Shown here in pieces: positions 33,292 to 42,294 of a DNA stretch of 64,000 nt (positions within the stretch are counted from its first letter, which is position 1; each line of letters opens with the position of its first letter). Both the position numbers and the translations under genes were made by a program. The notes beneath the pieces are model-generated. The model was not told the origin of the DNA, ran no database searches, and worked only from the letters and a program-made list of their open reading frames with translations. This DNA comes from Intestinibacter sp964449895 (GTDB taxonomy: Bacteria > Bacillota > Clostridia > Peptostreptococcales > Peptostreptococcaceae). The stretch lies in NCBI GenBank assembly GCA_964449895.1, contig CAYVBY010000001.1, forward strand, positions 124,001 through 188,000, read 5' to 3'.

Positions 33292-34665
33292 ATGAATTCT
33301 ATGACTTTAACAAATAAATCAGACAAAAATGTAAATAATGTAAATGCTTTAGCAAAAAAAATGGGATTTGCGCTTATTGGAGGACTAATAATAGGAATAT
33401 TATTACTATTTTTAAGAGAAAATTTAATATCTAATGGGCATGAATCAACTTGGAATATTATAAATAGTTTATTCTTTCAAGATATAAGTACAGAAGAAGG
33501 AAAAAACTCGATAGGATTATTCTATATAATGGGTCAACTATTTATAAATTGTTTACAATTAATAATAGTTCCTATGATTTTTTCATCAATAGCACTTGCT
33601 ATGTGTGAAATCAGTGATACAAAAAAACTTGGTAGGATCTCTGGGAAAACATTATTAGGATTTTTAACTACATCAACTTTTGCACTAATAGTTGCTGTTA
33701 TATGTGGATTTATTACATATAAATTAGGATTTTTTAATGTTTCTATATCTGAAACTTCAGGTGTATCTCAAGTTGCATCTAGTCCTAATCCACTTATGGT
33801 TATACTTGATGCAGTTCCTAATAATATAGCTTCTGTCCTTATTACAAATGGACGTGTTTTATCTATAGTATTTTTAGGAGTTGTTGTTGGACTTTGTATA
33901 AATGAATTAGGAGATAAGATATTAATAATAAAGAAACTTCTTACAGATATAAATAATATAATAATTGTATTTTTAAATTTTGTAATATTTAAATTTGGTC
34001 CAATTGCTGTCTTTGTTTTAATAACAAGAACATTTGCAGTATACGGTATTGAACATCTTAAACCTGCTTTTGCGTACCTTATAACGGTTACAATTGCATC
34101 TACAATATGTTTAATCGTATCTTATCCATCATTTATTTATTTTAACACTAAATTAAATCCTATAAAATTTATGAAAAAAATAGCTAAGGTTGCTCTTTTA
34201 GGTGTATCTGCTGCATCTTCTGCAGCTGCATTATCATTAAACTTAAAAACTGCTCAGGAAGAACTTGGTGTTAGTGAAGATGTAGCATCATTTGTAATTC
34301 CACTAGGAATGACAATTAATATGAATGGTACAGCTATAATGCAAGTAGTAGGTACAGTATTTATAGCAGCTAGCTCAGGATACGAAATAACTATTCCAAA
34401 CTTACTTTTAATTGCAGTTTTAGCACTTATTGCTTCAATTGGAACTCCTTCAGCTCCTGGTTCATCAATGATAGTATTATTTACAGTCATTTCAGGAATG
34501 GGATATACTAATGAAGCTACTCTTATAGCTTATGCTCTTATAATAGCAATAAATAGACCTATGGATATGTTCACTACTGCTCTTAATGTAATTGGAGACG
34601 CTGCAACTGCATTAGTAGTTTCACACTCTGAAAATACTTTAGATGTTGATGTTTATAATTCATAA
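33292..34665 (+). CDS. Dicarboxylate/amino acid:cation symporter (DAACS/GltP-type)
   Basis: 457 aa. Glutamate-transporter fold: about eight helices with the substrate region SAASSAAALSLNL (HP1 serine-rich hairpin), NMNGTAIMQ (helix 7 NMDGT-like motif) and GTPSAPGSSMIVLF (HP2), then ITINRPMDMF-like AINRPMDMFTTALNV in helix 8. Uptake of glutamate, aspartate or C4-dicarboxylates with Na+ or H+. It is isolated between the pilin operon and convergent sigK; a link to the shikimate block is possible but unsupported. Confidence 0.9.
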   Translation: MNSMTLTNKSDKNVNNVNALAKKMGFALIGGLIIGILLLFLRENLISNGHESTWNIINSLFFQDISTEEGKNSIGLFYIMGQLFINCLQLIIVPMIFSSIALAMCEISDTKKLGRISGKTLLGFLTTSTFALIVAVICGFITYKLGFFNVSISETSGVSQVASSPNPLMVILDAVPNNIASVLITNGRVLSIVFLGVVVGLCINELGDKILIIKKLLTDINNIIIVFLNFVIFKFGPIAVFVLITRTFAVYGIEHLKPAFAYLITVTIASTICLIVSYPSFIYFNTKLNPIKFMKKIAKVALLGVSAASSAAALSLNLKTAQEELGVSEDVASFVIPLGMTINMNGTAIMQVVGTVFIAASSGYEITIPNLLLIAVLALIASIGTPSAPGSSMIVLFTVISGMGYTNEATLIAYALIIAINRPMDMFTTALNVIGDAATALVVSHSENTLDVDVYNS

Positions 34666-34724
34666 TAATCTTTAATATAGATTTTCTTAAAACACATATA
34701 CCTAAATTATATTTATCCAAAATT

Positions 34725-34766
34725 AAAACAAGAAAAAGCCTTTTTTAAAGGCTTTTTTCTTGTTTT
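34725..34766. terminator. Shared bidirectional terminator of the symporter and sigK
   Basis: Long stem AAAACAAGAAAAAGCCTTT / AAAGGCTTTTTTCTTGTTTT with one bulge, between convergent genes and overlapping the last sigK codons. Confidence 0.85.
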
Positions 34767-35392
34767 AATTCTTTTTTTAACTTTTTTAATGCTTTTTTTT
34801 CAATTCTAGATACATAAGATCTAGAAATATTTAATTTACAAGCAATTTCTCTTTGTGTTTTATAACCACAAGGAGTAAGACCATATCTAAGTTTTATAAT
34901 TTCTTTTTCTCTATCTGTTAATACTTGATCAATTTTTTTATATAATTCTTTTATCTTTATTTTTAATTCAACCTCATCTACAATATAATCTACATCTGTC
35001 CCTAATATATCTATTAAACTAATCGAATTTCCTTCTTTATCTACTCCTATAGGATCTTGTAATGATATTTGAGATTTATTTTTTTTATTACTTCTTATAT
35101 TCATTAAAATTTCATTTTCTATACATTTTGAAGCATAGGTAGCTAATCTTATTCCCTTATCTAAATTAAATGTCTCTATAGCTTTAATAAGACCTATAGT
35201 TCCTATAGAAATAAAGTCATCTAATTCCTCACTAAAATTATTATATTTCTTTGAAATATGAGCTACTAATCTCATATTTCTTTCTATTAAAATTTCCTTT
35301 GCCTTTTTATTTTTATCTTTTTTAAATAAAGTTAAATAATATATTTCTTCTTCAGGGGTTAATGGTTTTTCAAATGATTTAATAAGAGTCAA
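34745..35392 (-). CDS. sigK: Late sporulation sigma factor SigK
   Basis: 215 aa sigma-70 factor active in the mother cell. Region 2 ERNMRLVAHISKKY and ISIGTIGLIKAIETF; region 4 KTQREIACKLNISRSYVSR. The linker DPIGVDKEGNSISLIDIL is SigK-like rather than SigE-like. It starts with TTG after GAGGGGGTGG, and an in-frame stop lies 5 codons upstream, so there is no inhibitory pro-sequence, as in Clostridioides difficile. The gene is uninterrupted, with no skin element. Confidence 0.92.
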   Translation of the reverse strand: MTLIKSFEKPLTPEEEIYYLTLFKKDKNKKAKEILIERNMRLVAHISKKYNNFSEELDDFISIGTIGLIKAIETFNLDKGIRLATYASKCIENEILMNIRSNKKNKSQISLQDPIGVDKEGNSISLIDILGTDVDYIVDEVELKIKIKELYKKIDQVLTDREKEIIKLRYGLTPCGYKTQREIACKLNISRSYVSRIEKKALKKLKKELKQEKSL

Positions 35393-35532
35393 AATTCCAC
35401 CCCCTCAATATAATCCGTCATTATAAATTATATGAAGTTAATATTAATAAGTTTCCTATTTTAATTAAAAGAGTCATTATTGTAAAAATTTATAATTTAT
35501 CTATATTTATTATAAATTTGGTGAATTATTTG

Positions 35533-37185
35533 TTATTTGATTGCATTACATATATCGCTAAAAATTGGTATAGCTGATTTACTTTTTTTCTCTGTTCCTT
35601 CTACCAAAACAGTTATAGCGTATTTAGGTTCATTTTTTGGATAAAAACCTGTTATCCATCCATGAGAAATTTTATTTTTATTTATACTACTTTGAGCTGT
35701 TCCTGTTTTTACGCCACAACCACCTTCTAAATTTCTTAATTCTTTAGCTGTTCCATTTTCCGAAACACCTATCATAAATTCTTTTATTTGAGTCATTGTA
35801 TAAGGAGATATGATTTCCTCTTGCTTTGATGATAATATTTTTTTTAGTTCATTCATAGAATTATCTACTATACTGTCATATATATATAATGGCTTATAAA
35901 GCCCATTATTTGCTATTATTTGTGTTAATTGATTTATTTGAATAGGAGTAAACTCTAAAGTTCCTTGTCCTATAGATAAATTGCTTAAAGATATCTTTTG
36001 AGGTATGTTAGAATTTACCTCCTCATCTAATCCTATATCTACTTTCTCATCTAAATGTAATTTTTTTATTGCACTATATATTTCATCCTTACCTAATTTT
36101 TTAGCTATGTCATAAAAAGCTGTATTACATGAATTTGCAAATGCTTCTCCTAAAGTTTCTATTCCATGTCCTGATAAATTATTACAATTTAATTTTTCAT
36201 TTTGACCAACTTTTTCACTACCTATACAATTATAATAATATGTTTTATTATTAATAATTTTATTTTCTAAAGCTGAAAATAATACTACTATTTTAAATAC
36301 AGATCCTGCTGGATAAGTTGCAGATATAGCTCTATTTTGTAGTCTTCCATCTGTTTTATCAAGTGATTCAGATATATTATTTTGATTAAAATTAGGTCTA
36401 GAAGACATTGCTAAAATTTCTCCACTTTTTACATCTGATACAATAACTACTGTTGGATTTTCCTCTTTATCTACTATATTTTCGATTTTTTGTTGTATAG
36501 TAGAATCTATAGTTATTTTTAAATTTTTATCAGTATCAGAATTAGAAACCTTTGATAAGCTACCTTCAATAAAATCTAGTCCATTTTTTTTACCTAAGTT
36601 GCTAGATTTAAACACTGATATATAGTTTTTATTTGAATCTTTAAGTTCAAAATCCATGCTTTTTTCTATTCCACTTACACCTTTATTTTCATTTTTATTT
36701 ATATATCCTATCGTATGTGATAATAGATTATTATTTTTATATCTCTCTGTCTTTTCCTCTACCAAAACGCCTATTTCTTTTAATTTATCTATTTGTTTTA
36801 TTTTCTCTACTTCTATTTCTATTAATTCATTATTTTTTTGTTCTTCAAATGATTTAAAAATATCATTTTCTTTTAAATCAGTAGCTTCTTTTATAATACT
36901 TATATTTTTATAATCACTTGTTATAATATATTTGGGTATTATTATTATATTTTTTTTAGTTGTATCAGTTAATGCTACATTATTTCTATCATAAATTACA
37001 CCTCTTTTAGAATTTAAATCTATTCTTTGTGTGCTTTGACCTTCGATTTTATTAGTATAATCTTCATGTTTATAGACACTTAAATAAAAAAGTCTACATA
37101 ATAGACATATAATTATTATAAAAAAAATTATTAAACTACTTTTCATTCTGTTATATAAATTTTTTCCTTTAAAACTTTTAGACAT
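35533..37185 (-). CDS. Class B penicillin-binding protein (transpeptidase)
   Basis: 550 aa. One N-terminal membrane helix (SLIIFFIIIICLLCRLFYLS), a PBP dimerisation domain, then the transpeptidase with SxxK as PAGSVFK (about residue 305), SxN as ANSCNTAF and KTG as GVKTGTAQ. Cross-links peptidoglycan outside the membrane. The position next to sigK matches a sporulation PBP of C. difficile (from memory), so a cortex or spore wall role is probable. Its SD is enclosed in a strong hairpin (37193-37231). Confidence 0.9.
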   Translation of the reverse strand: MSKSFKGKNLYNRMKSSLIIFFIIIICLLCRLFYLSVYKHEDYTNKIEGQSTQRIDLNSKRGVIYDRNNVALTDTTKKNIIIIPKYIITSDYKNISIIKEATDLKENDIFKSFEEQKNNELIEIEVEKIKQIDKLKEIGVLVEEKTERYKNNNLLSHTIGYINKNENKGVSGIEKSMDFELKDSNKNYISVFKSSNLGKKNGLDFIEGSLSKVSNSDTDKNLKITIDSTIQQKIENIVDKEENPTVVIVSDVKSGEILAMSSRPNFNQNNISESLDKTDGRLQNRAISATYPAGSVFKIVVLFSALENKIINNKTYYYNCIGSEKVGQNEKLNCNNLSGHGIETLGEAFANSCNTAFYDIAKKLGKDEIYSAIKKLHLDEKVDIGLDEEVNSNIPQKISLSNLSIGQGTLEFTPIQINQLTQIIANNGLYKPLYIYDSIVDNSMNELKKILSSKQEEIISPYTMTQIKEFMIGVSENGTAKELRNLEGGCGVKTGTAQSSINKNKISHGWITGFYPKNEPKYAITVLVEGTEKKSKSAIPIFSDICNAIK

Positions 37186-37192
37186 AAAATCA

Positions 37193-37231
37193 CCCCTTAG
37201 CTAATTGTCATTTTTGACAATTAGTAAGGGG
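37193..37231 (-). promoter_or_regulatory. Hairpin that sequesters the SD of the PBP gene
   Basis: On the minus-strand RNA CCCCTTACTAATTGTCA pairs with TGACAATTAGCTAAGGGG (one bulged base, short A-loop). The SD AAGGGG, 7 nt before the PBP ATG, forms the 3' arm. There is no U-tract, so it is not an intrinsic terminator. A transcript reading through from the U32 gene would be untranslatable for the PBP unless melted or started inside the stem. Confidence 0.75.
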
Positions 37232-37270
37232 TTTATACTTTATTTCTATATTCAACTTTAAAAATATATA

Positions 37271-38197
37271 CTAATCATAATCTATAGTTTCATCTAAATA
37301 AAATCCTGTAGTATGTTTTCTATATGTGGCATTTTTTAATTTTTGTATCATATCATTTGTACATTCATAGTTAAAATTATTTTCATAAAAATTATCTAAT
37401 GCTTTTTTATATACTGAAACTACTTCATTTACATAGTTTTCATCTTCAAATCTAGCTTCTATTGTAAGTGTAGATATTCCTGATTTGATTACTTTATCTA
37501 AGTATTCTATCATACATAAATCTCTATCTGCAAAGAATATAGTTCCTCTATTATCCTCATAAACTGGTAAATATTGACCAGGTCTTTTTTCTTCTGTAAG
37601 ACTATATATTTTTTTAGAAGAGTAAGTATCACTTTCTTTACTATCTAAATAACTAGTTATAAGTTTTCTTCCTGAATAAGATATAACTATTGGTCCATGT
37701 ATATAAGCTTCTAACTCTAAATCTTCAGGAGTTTTTAATCTCATAATTTCCATTTCTTTAATAGATAATTCTCTAGACATTACTACTCTTTTCACGCCTT
37801 GATTGTACCAAAAGTTAGCTGTTTCATAATTGTATACATTTGCTACATTTCCCATGTGAATTCGCATATTTGGAAGAATTTGTTTAACAGTTACTAATGT
37901 ACCTGGTTCTGAAACTATAAGAGCATCTACTTTTAGTTCGTCTAATTCAGTTAAAAATTCTTTTATTCCATCAAAATCTTTATTATGTGGTAATAAATTA
38001 ATTGTTACATATATTTTTTTTCCATTTTTATGTACAAATTCTATACCTTCTATTAAGTCAGCTTTAGAAAATTCTTCTGACAAAGTATCTCTACCAAAAG
38101 CTTCTCCTCCCACATATACACTATCAGCACCACTATTTATAGCAGCTTTTAAACATTTTAAATTTTTTACATAGCAATTAAGTTCAACTTTATGCAT
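37271..38197 (-). CDS. U32-family tRNA hydroxylation protein (TrhP/YrrN-like)
   Basis: 308 aa. Begins VELNCYVKNLKCLKAAINSGADSVYVGG, the U32 signature; later ELEAYIHGPIVISYSGRKLITSY and a cysteine in RDLCMIEYL. YrrN/YrrO (TrhP) hydroxylate tRNA uridine 34, and TrmR (next gene) methylates the product. Start at 38197 with SD AGAGGTG, overlapping the trmR stop by 8 nt. The second, longer YrrO-type gene of Bacillus is not beside it. Confidence 0.88.
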   Translation of the reverse strand: MHKVELNCYVKNLKCLKAAINSGADSVYVGGEAFGRDTLSEEFSKADLIEGIEFVHKNGKKIYVTINLLPHNKDFDGIKEFLTELDELKVDALIVSEPGTLVTVKQILPNMRIHMGNVANVYNYETANFWYNQGVKRVVMSRELSIKEMEIMRLKTPEDLELEAYIHGPIVISYSGRKLITSYLDSKESDTYSSKKIYSLTEEKRPGQYLPVYEDNRGTIFFADRDLCMIEYLDKVIKSGISTLTIEARFEDENYVNEVVSVYKKALDNFYENNFNYECTNDMIQKLKNATYRKHTTGFYLDETIDYD

Positions 38198-38870
38198 TAT
38201 CAACATCACCTCTTTTACTCTCTTTATAGCTTATTGCAACACCATCTCCCATTGGTAAAAGAGAAGTTGCCATATAGTCACAATTACAAATATAGTCTAA
38301 GTAATTTCTCATTCTTTTTACTATTGTTTTTTTTCTTCTAACTACTAAATTGTCATCTGCTATCATACCTTTATATAAAATATTATCTGATATTAAAACG
38401 CCTCCAACTTTTAGCTTATCGATTACTAAATCATAAAATAATTTGTATTGTCCCTTTGCAGCATCTAAAAAGATCATATCAAATTCGCCTTCTATATCTT
38501 TTAAATTTTCAACTGCATCTCCTTCTAGGATTTTTATATTATTTTCAAAACCTGCTTTTTTTATGTTTTCTTTTGCCTTTTCTATCATTATTGGATTTCT
38601 TTCACAAGTTGTTATATCTGAATCATCTCCACATATTGTAGCAAATAATATAGATGAATATCCTATGGCACATCCTACTTCTAATATTTTTTTCGGTTTT
38701 TGTATTTTTAATAATACTTTTAATAAGTCTGATACTTCTTTATGAACTATCGGTACACTATTTTCTTCTGCATATATTTCTAATTCTTTTAAAAGACCAT
38801 TTGCATCTTTTAATGTATGTCTTATATAATCTTCAACAACATCATTAACTATATTACTCAAATTTTTCAC
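38190..38870 (-). CDS. trmR: tRNA 5-hydroxyuridine methyltransferase TrmR (YrrM)
   Basis: 226 aa class I SAM methyltransferase of the catechol-O-MTase type: ILEVGCAIGYSSILFA (SAM loop), TTCERNPIMIEKA, DMIFLDAAKGQY (metal site Asp), ISDNILYKG. It makes 5-methoxyuridine at tRNA position 34. The pairing with a U32 protein and mltG is the same as in Bacillus yrrL-yrrM-yrrN. Confidence 0.88.
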   Translation of the reverse strand: MKNLSNIVNDVVEDYIRHTLKDANGLLKELEIYAEENSVPIVHKEVSDLLKVLLKIQKPKKILEVGCAIGYSSILFATICGDDSDITTCERNPIMIEKAKENIKKAGFENNIKILEGDAVENLKDIEGEFDMIFLDAAKGQYKLFYDLVIDKLKVGGVLISDNILYKGMIADDNLVVRRKKTIVKRMRNYLDYICNCDYMATSLLPMGDGVAISYKESKRGDVDNA

Positions 38871-38896
38871 TCCTTATTTTTAATTTCCTTTAACTA

Positions 38897-38934
38897 AATA
38901 TGGATTATGTCTAAAATTAAACATAATCCATATT
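38897..38934 (-). other. Hairpin between mltG and trmR
   Basis: Perfect 14-bp stem AATATGGATTATGT / ACATAATCCATATT with a 10-nt loop. U-rich only weakly after it on the minus strand; possibly an attenuator. Confidence 0.6.
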
Positions 38935-38953
38935 AAACTTTCATTTTTTAATA

Positions 38954-40012
38954 TTATTTTTCTTCGTATTCTTCGTTTCTTTTGTCTCTATCTTGTCTAT
39001 ATTTTGCTACATTTTTCTTATGTTCTTCATAAGTTTCACTATATACATTTCCACCTTCTATAGTAGCAACAAAATATAAATAATTAGTATCTTTTGGGTA
39101 TAAAACTGCCTCTATAGATTTTATACTTGGATTTGCAATAGGTGTAGGAGGTAATCCTCTCTCAATATAAGTATTATATGGAGAATCTATTTTCAAATCA
39201 TTATGTGTTATACTTTTCTTTCTTGTATCAAAAATATATTGTATAGTTGCATCTGATTGAAGAGGCATACCTTCTTCTAATCTATTATAAAATACACTTG
39301 CTATAATAGGTCTATCTTCATCAAACATAGCTTCTTTTTCAACTATAGAAGCTAAACTAATTATTTCTTGAAGTGTTAAATCTGTAGTTTTTCTTTGTTT
39401 TTCAAGTTTATCTGTATAATTAGTATCAAATAATTTGACCATTTCTCTTATTATTTCTTTAGGTTGTGAATCTTCTTTAAAATAATAAGTACTTGGATAT
39501 AAAAATCCTTCAAGTGTTTTTATATCATCTTGTTTTAAAAATTCAAATTCATCATAGAAAGTACTTGGATTGTTAACTAAAGCTTTATATTCTTCCTCTG
39601 TACCTAATTTATTTTTTACTAATAAATTTATAATCTCACTAGATGTAGAACCTTCTGGTATAGTTATTTTTATCCCATCTTGATATATTTTGCCTGAAAC
39701 TAATATACCTATTATATCTGAATTAGAATAAGTTTGATTTAATAGATATTTACCAGATTTCATATGTGAAGAATTGTTTTTTATCTTAAAATTCATTTTG
39801 AATACAAATTCATTTTTTATAAGATTGTTTTTCTTAAGAATATTTGATACATCATTAACTGTAGAACCCATAGGAATCTCAACTACTATATCTTTATTGT
39901 TGTTTTTATCACATGGTCCTCCTTGATAAACTACAAATCCTACTAATAAACATAATACTGCTATAATTGTAAATATTAATACTTTAACTTTCTTATTTTC
40001 ATTAAATTTCAT
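38954..40012 (-). CDS. mltG: Endolytic transglycosylase MltG
   Basis: 352 aa. N-terminal membrane anchor (VLIFTIIAVLCLLVGFVVY), LysM-like region (DIVVEIPMGSTVNDVSNIL), then the YceG fold with the catalytic Glu in ASIVEKEAMFDEDRP and the motif LQSDATIQYIF. Cuts nascent glycan strands at the membrane. The C-terminal tail is very charged. First gene before trmR-trhP. Confidence 0.94.
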   Translation of the reverse strand: MKFNENKKVKVLIFTIIAVLCLLVGFVVYQGGPCDKNNNKDIVVEIPMGSTVNDVSNILKKNNLIKNEFVFKMNFKIKNNSSHMKSGKYLLNQTYSNSDIIGILVSGKIYQDGIKITIPEGSTSSEIINLLVKNKLGTEEEYKALVNNPSTFYDEFEFLKQDDIKTLEGFLYPSTYYFKEDSQPKEIIREMVKLFDTNYTDKLEKQRKTTDLTLQEIISLASIVEKEAMFDEDRPIIASVFYNRLEEGMPLQSDATIQYIFDTRKKSITHNDLKIDSPYNTYIERGLPPTPIANPSIKSIEAVLYPKDTNYLYFVATIEGGNVYSETYEEHKKNVAKYRQDRDKRNEEYEEK

Positions 40013-40188
40013 ACTTTAACTACTCCTCATTGTATTTGTATCCTCTTTATTATAAAACTTAGTAATAAATATTTCAATATTAAAATATTTATTATAAATG
40101 TTATATCCTCATATTTTAATAATTTAACTTGCTTATATTATCTACAAATATATACCTTTATAAACATATTATTTAAACACTAAAATAA

Positions 40189-40212
40189 AAACCTCTAATT
40201 AATTAGAGGTTT
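40189..40212 (-). terminator. Terminator overlapping the xerD-like stop
   Basis: Perfect palindrome AAACCTCTAATT / AATTAGAGGTTT, A-rich left flank giving U's on the minus strand. The 3' arm is coding. Confidence 0.8.
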
Positions 40213-41095
40213 CAGAATTATTATTTCTTGGATGTTTTTCTTTTATTTCTTTTCTTAAATTTTTATCTATATATTTTAAATAAAATTGTAAACTTGATAA
40301 GTTACTATTTCCTAATATTTTACTTACTACTGCTGCATTTGCCCCTCCATTTAGTAAATGTATTGCAAATGAATGTCTAAGTATTGTTGGATTTATATTT
40401 TTATTTATGTTGGCATCTTTTGCATATTTTTTTATAACTTTCCAAAGTCCCTGTCTTGTAAATCTTTGTCCCTGTGCATTTACAAACAGAGCCTTTTCAT
40501 TTTGGTCTGTAAGATGATTTCTAGAATTATTTATGTAATTTACTAAAAATAACTTCGTAGCCTCGCAAAGAGGTATTATTCTTTGATTTTTACCACATCC
40601 ACAATATATATAATCTATATCTAAATCAACATCTTCTAAATTCATATCTATAAGTTCTGAAACTTTAATTCCTGTTCCATATAAAACTTCAAATATTGCC
40701 TTGTCTCTTATTTTTTTAGGAGTAGATAAGTCTTCAAAATAAAGTAATTTATCTACTTCTTCTTCTGTTAAAATCTCAACTTTAACTCTTTCTACTTTTG
40801 GTTTTTTTATGTTTTTAGCTGGATTTTTTTCAGAAAGCTTATTATAAAATAAATAATAATGATAAGACTTAATAGAAGATATCATCCTAGAAACAGAAGA
40901 TACAGATATATTTTGTTTTTCTAATTCAATTAAATAACTTATTATGTCATTTTCAACAACATTGAAAACATCTATATTTTTTTTATCTAAATATTCTACA
41001 TATTTTTTTAAGTCTCTACTATATGATGCAATTGTATTTTCTGATAAATTTTTTTCTTCTTCTATATAATTTAAATATTTCTCTAAAACCTTCAT
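40199..41095 (-). CDS. XerD-like tyrosine recombinase with altered catalytic residues
   Basis: 298 aa, SAM-like N-domain plus tyrosine recombinase catalytic domain. Aligning by spacing to XerD: Arg I is Lys (GTGIKVSEL, K144), the HxxR His is Thr (NPTILRHSF, T237; R240 kept), His III is Asn (LGNSNLSS, N263), and Tyr272 remains. A true XerD needs these residues, so activity is doubtful. The location next to spoIIM is that of xerD/ripX in Bacillus. Function may be regulatory or lost while another Xer acts elsewhere. Confidence 0.85.
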   Translation of the reverse strand: MKVLEKYLNYIEEEKNLSENTIASYSRDLKKYVEYLDKKNIDVFNVVENDIISYLIELEKQNISVSSVSRMISSIKSYHYYLFYNKLSEKNPAKNIKKPKVERVKVEILTEEEVDKLLYFEDLSTPKKIRDKAIFEVLYGTGIKVSELIDMNLEDVDLDIDYIYCGCGKNQRIIPLCEATKLFLVNYINNSRNHLTDQNEKALFVNAQGQRFTRQGLWKVIKKYAKDANINKNINPTILRHSFAIHLLNGGANAAVVSKILGNSNLSSLQFYLKYIDKNLRKEIKEKHPRNNNSETSN

Positions 41096-41107
41096 TATGT
41101 AACTCCT

Positions 41108-41701
41108 TTATCCTGCTAGGAATTTAAATATTGCCATACTTATAATATTTAATATCGATTGTAGTAAAATGGATATTACTAAAATAATTAATAAATTTAA
41201 CAAATATCTTTTTCCTAAAAATAATATACTCTCTTGTTTTTTCTTTTTCAACATTTTAAAAATATTTTTTATATATTCAATAGATATTATTATTAAAATT
41301 ATTGATATAGGAATTAATATTATATTTTTTATAAAGATTATTAAACACATCTTTATACCCTTAAACCCTAACAATAACATACATATATTTATCGTATATC
41401 CTATAGATATTGCTTTAAATATAAAAATTATTATAGCAAGTGGAAATGTGAAAAAAAACAAAATAAAAATTCCAATTAAACCTAAATATCTTATATACTC
41501 TTTTATATTTTCTAAAATTATAGCTTTTATATTAATATCACCACTGTAAAAATTTACAAGCTTGTCTATTTCAACTGATATATCTAGCATATCTAAACTT
41601 ATAAATTTATTTATACAAGAGCCTACAATTGTAAATACTATAAAAATTATGCTAATAATTATTAAATTTTTATTTGTTTTGTAAAAATCTTTTTTTCTCA
41701 A
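41108..41701 (-). CDS. spoIIM: Stage II sporulation protein M
   Basis: 197 aa with about five membrane helices (NLIIISIIFIVFTIVGSCI, LGLIGIFILFFFTFPLAIIIFIFKA ...). Part of the DMP machine that drives engulfment. It starts with TTG; its SD GGAGG is the right arm of the hairpin at 41711-41750. It lies 12 nt upstream of the xerD-like gene, the Bacillus arrangement. Confidence 0.85.
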   Translation of the reverse strand: MRKKDFYKTNKNLIIISIIFIVFTIVGSCINKFISLDMLDISVEIDKLVNFYSGDINIKAIILENIKEYIRYLGLIGIFILFFFTFPLAIIIFIFKAISIGYTINICMLLLGFKGIKMCLIIFIKNIILIPISIILIIISIEYIKNIFKMLKKKKQESILFLGKRYLLNLLIILVISILLQSILNIISMAIFKFLAG

Positions 41702-41710
41702 TTAAAAAAC

Positions 41711-41750
41711 CTCCTCTACATTTACATATTATTATGTAAACTTAGAGGAG
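41711..41750 (-). terminator. Terminator of nudF that contains the spoIIM SD
   Basis: CTCCTCTA-N3-TTACAT / ATGTAA-N2-TAGAGGAG, then GTTTTTT on the minus strand. It ends the Nudix transcript, and its 3' arm supplies the AGAGGAGG ribosome-binding site of spoIIM. Confidence 0.75.
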
Positions 41751-41765
41751 ATTATTACTATTTAT

Positions 41766-42293
41766 TTATATAATATTTTTTGAAATTAATATTGCTATAG
41801 AAGTTTTTCCATCGATAATTTCATTATTTAAAACCATATCATAAGCTTCATTAAAATCAATTTCTTCAACTATTAATTCTTCATCATTGTTTTTTTCTTC
41901 AATTTTTTTAATATTCTTAGCTAAATATATAAATGTAATTTGATTTGAAAAACTTACAGATGAATAAAACTTATGTATTAATTTAAAATTTTCTGCTGTA
42001 TATCCAGTTTTTTCTTTAAATTCTCTAAAAGCACATTCTTTTGGATTTTCATTTAATCCTAATTTACCTGATGGAACTTCTAATACTACATCTTCAACTG
42101 ATTTTCTATATCTTTTTATCAATAAAACTTTATTTTCTTTTGTTATGCCAATTATAGCACTAAGTCCATTATGTTCAATTATTTCTCTTTTTTTATACCC
42201 TTGTTTTGGTACTTCTACAGTATCTACTCTTAGACTTATATGTTTTCCTGTATATATCAAGTCACTATTTATGGTATTTTCTTTACCTATCAT
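41766..42293 (-). CDS. Nudix hydrolase, ADP-ribose pyrophosphatase type
   Basis: 175 aa. Nudix box GKLGLNENPKECAFREFKEKTGY: Gly, first Glu, Arg-Glu kept, but the second of the usual Glu-Glu pair is Lys. N-terminal KHISLRVDTVEVPKQGYKKREIIEH is like ADP-ribose hydrolases (NudF). It lies 1 nt after the DUF3866 gene, in a clostridial nudF-spoIIM-xerD order. Confidence 0.88.
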   Translation of the reverse strand: MIGKENTINSDLIYTGKHISLRVDTVEVPKQGYKKREIIEHNGLSAIIGITKENKVLLIKRYRKSVEDVVLEVPSGKLGLNENPKECAFREFKEKTGYTAENFKLIHKFYSSVSFSNQITFIYLAKNIKKIEEKNNDEELIVEEIDFNEAYDMVLNNEIIDGKTSIAILISKNII

Positions 42294-42294
42294 A

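Noticed and set aside
34745..35392. SigE instead of SigK
   Set aside because: The linker and region 4 (DPIGVDKEGNSISLID, TQREIA...SRSYVSR) match SigK, and no spoIIGA is adjacent.
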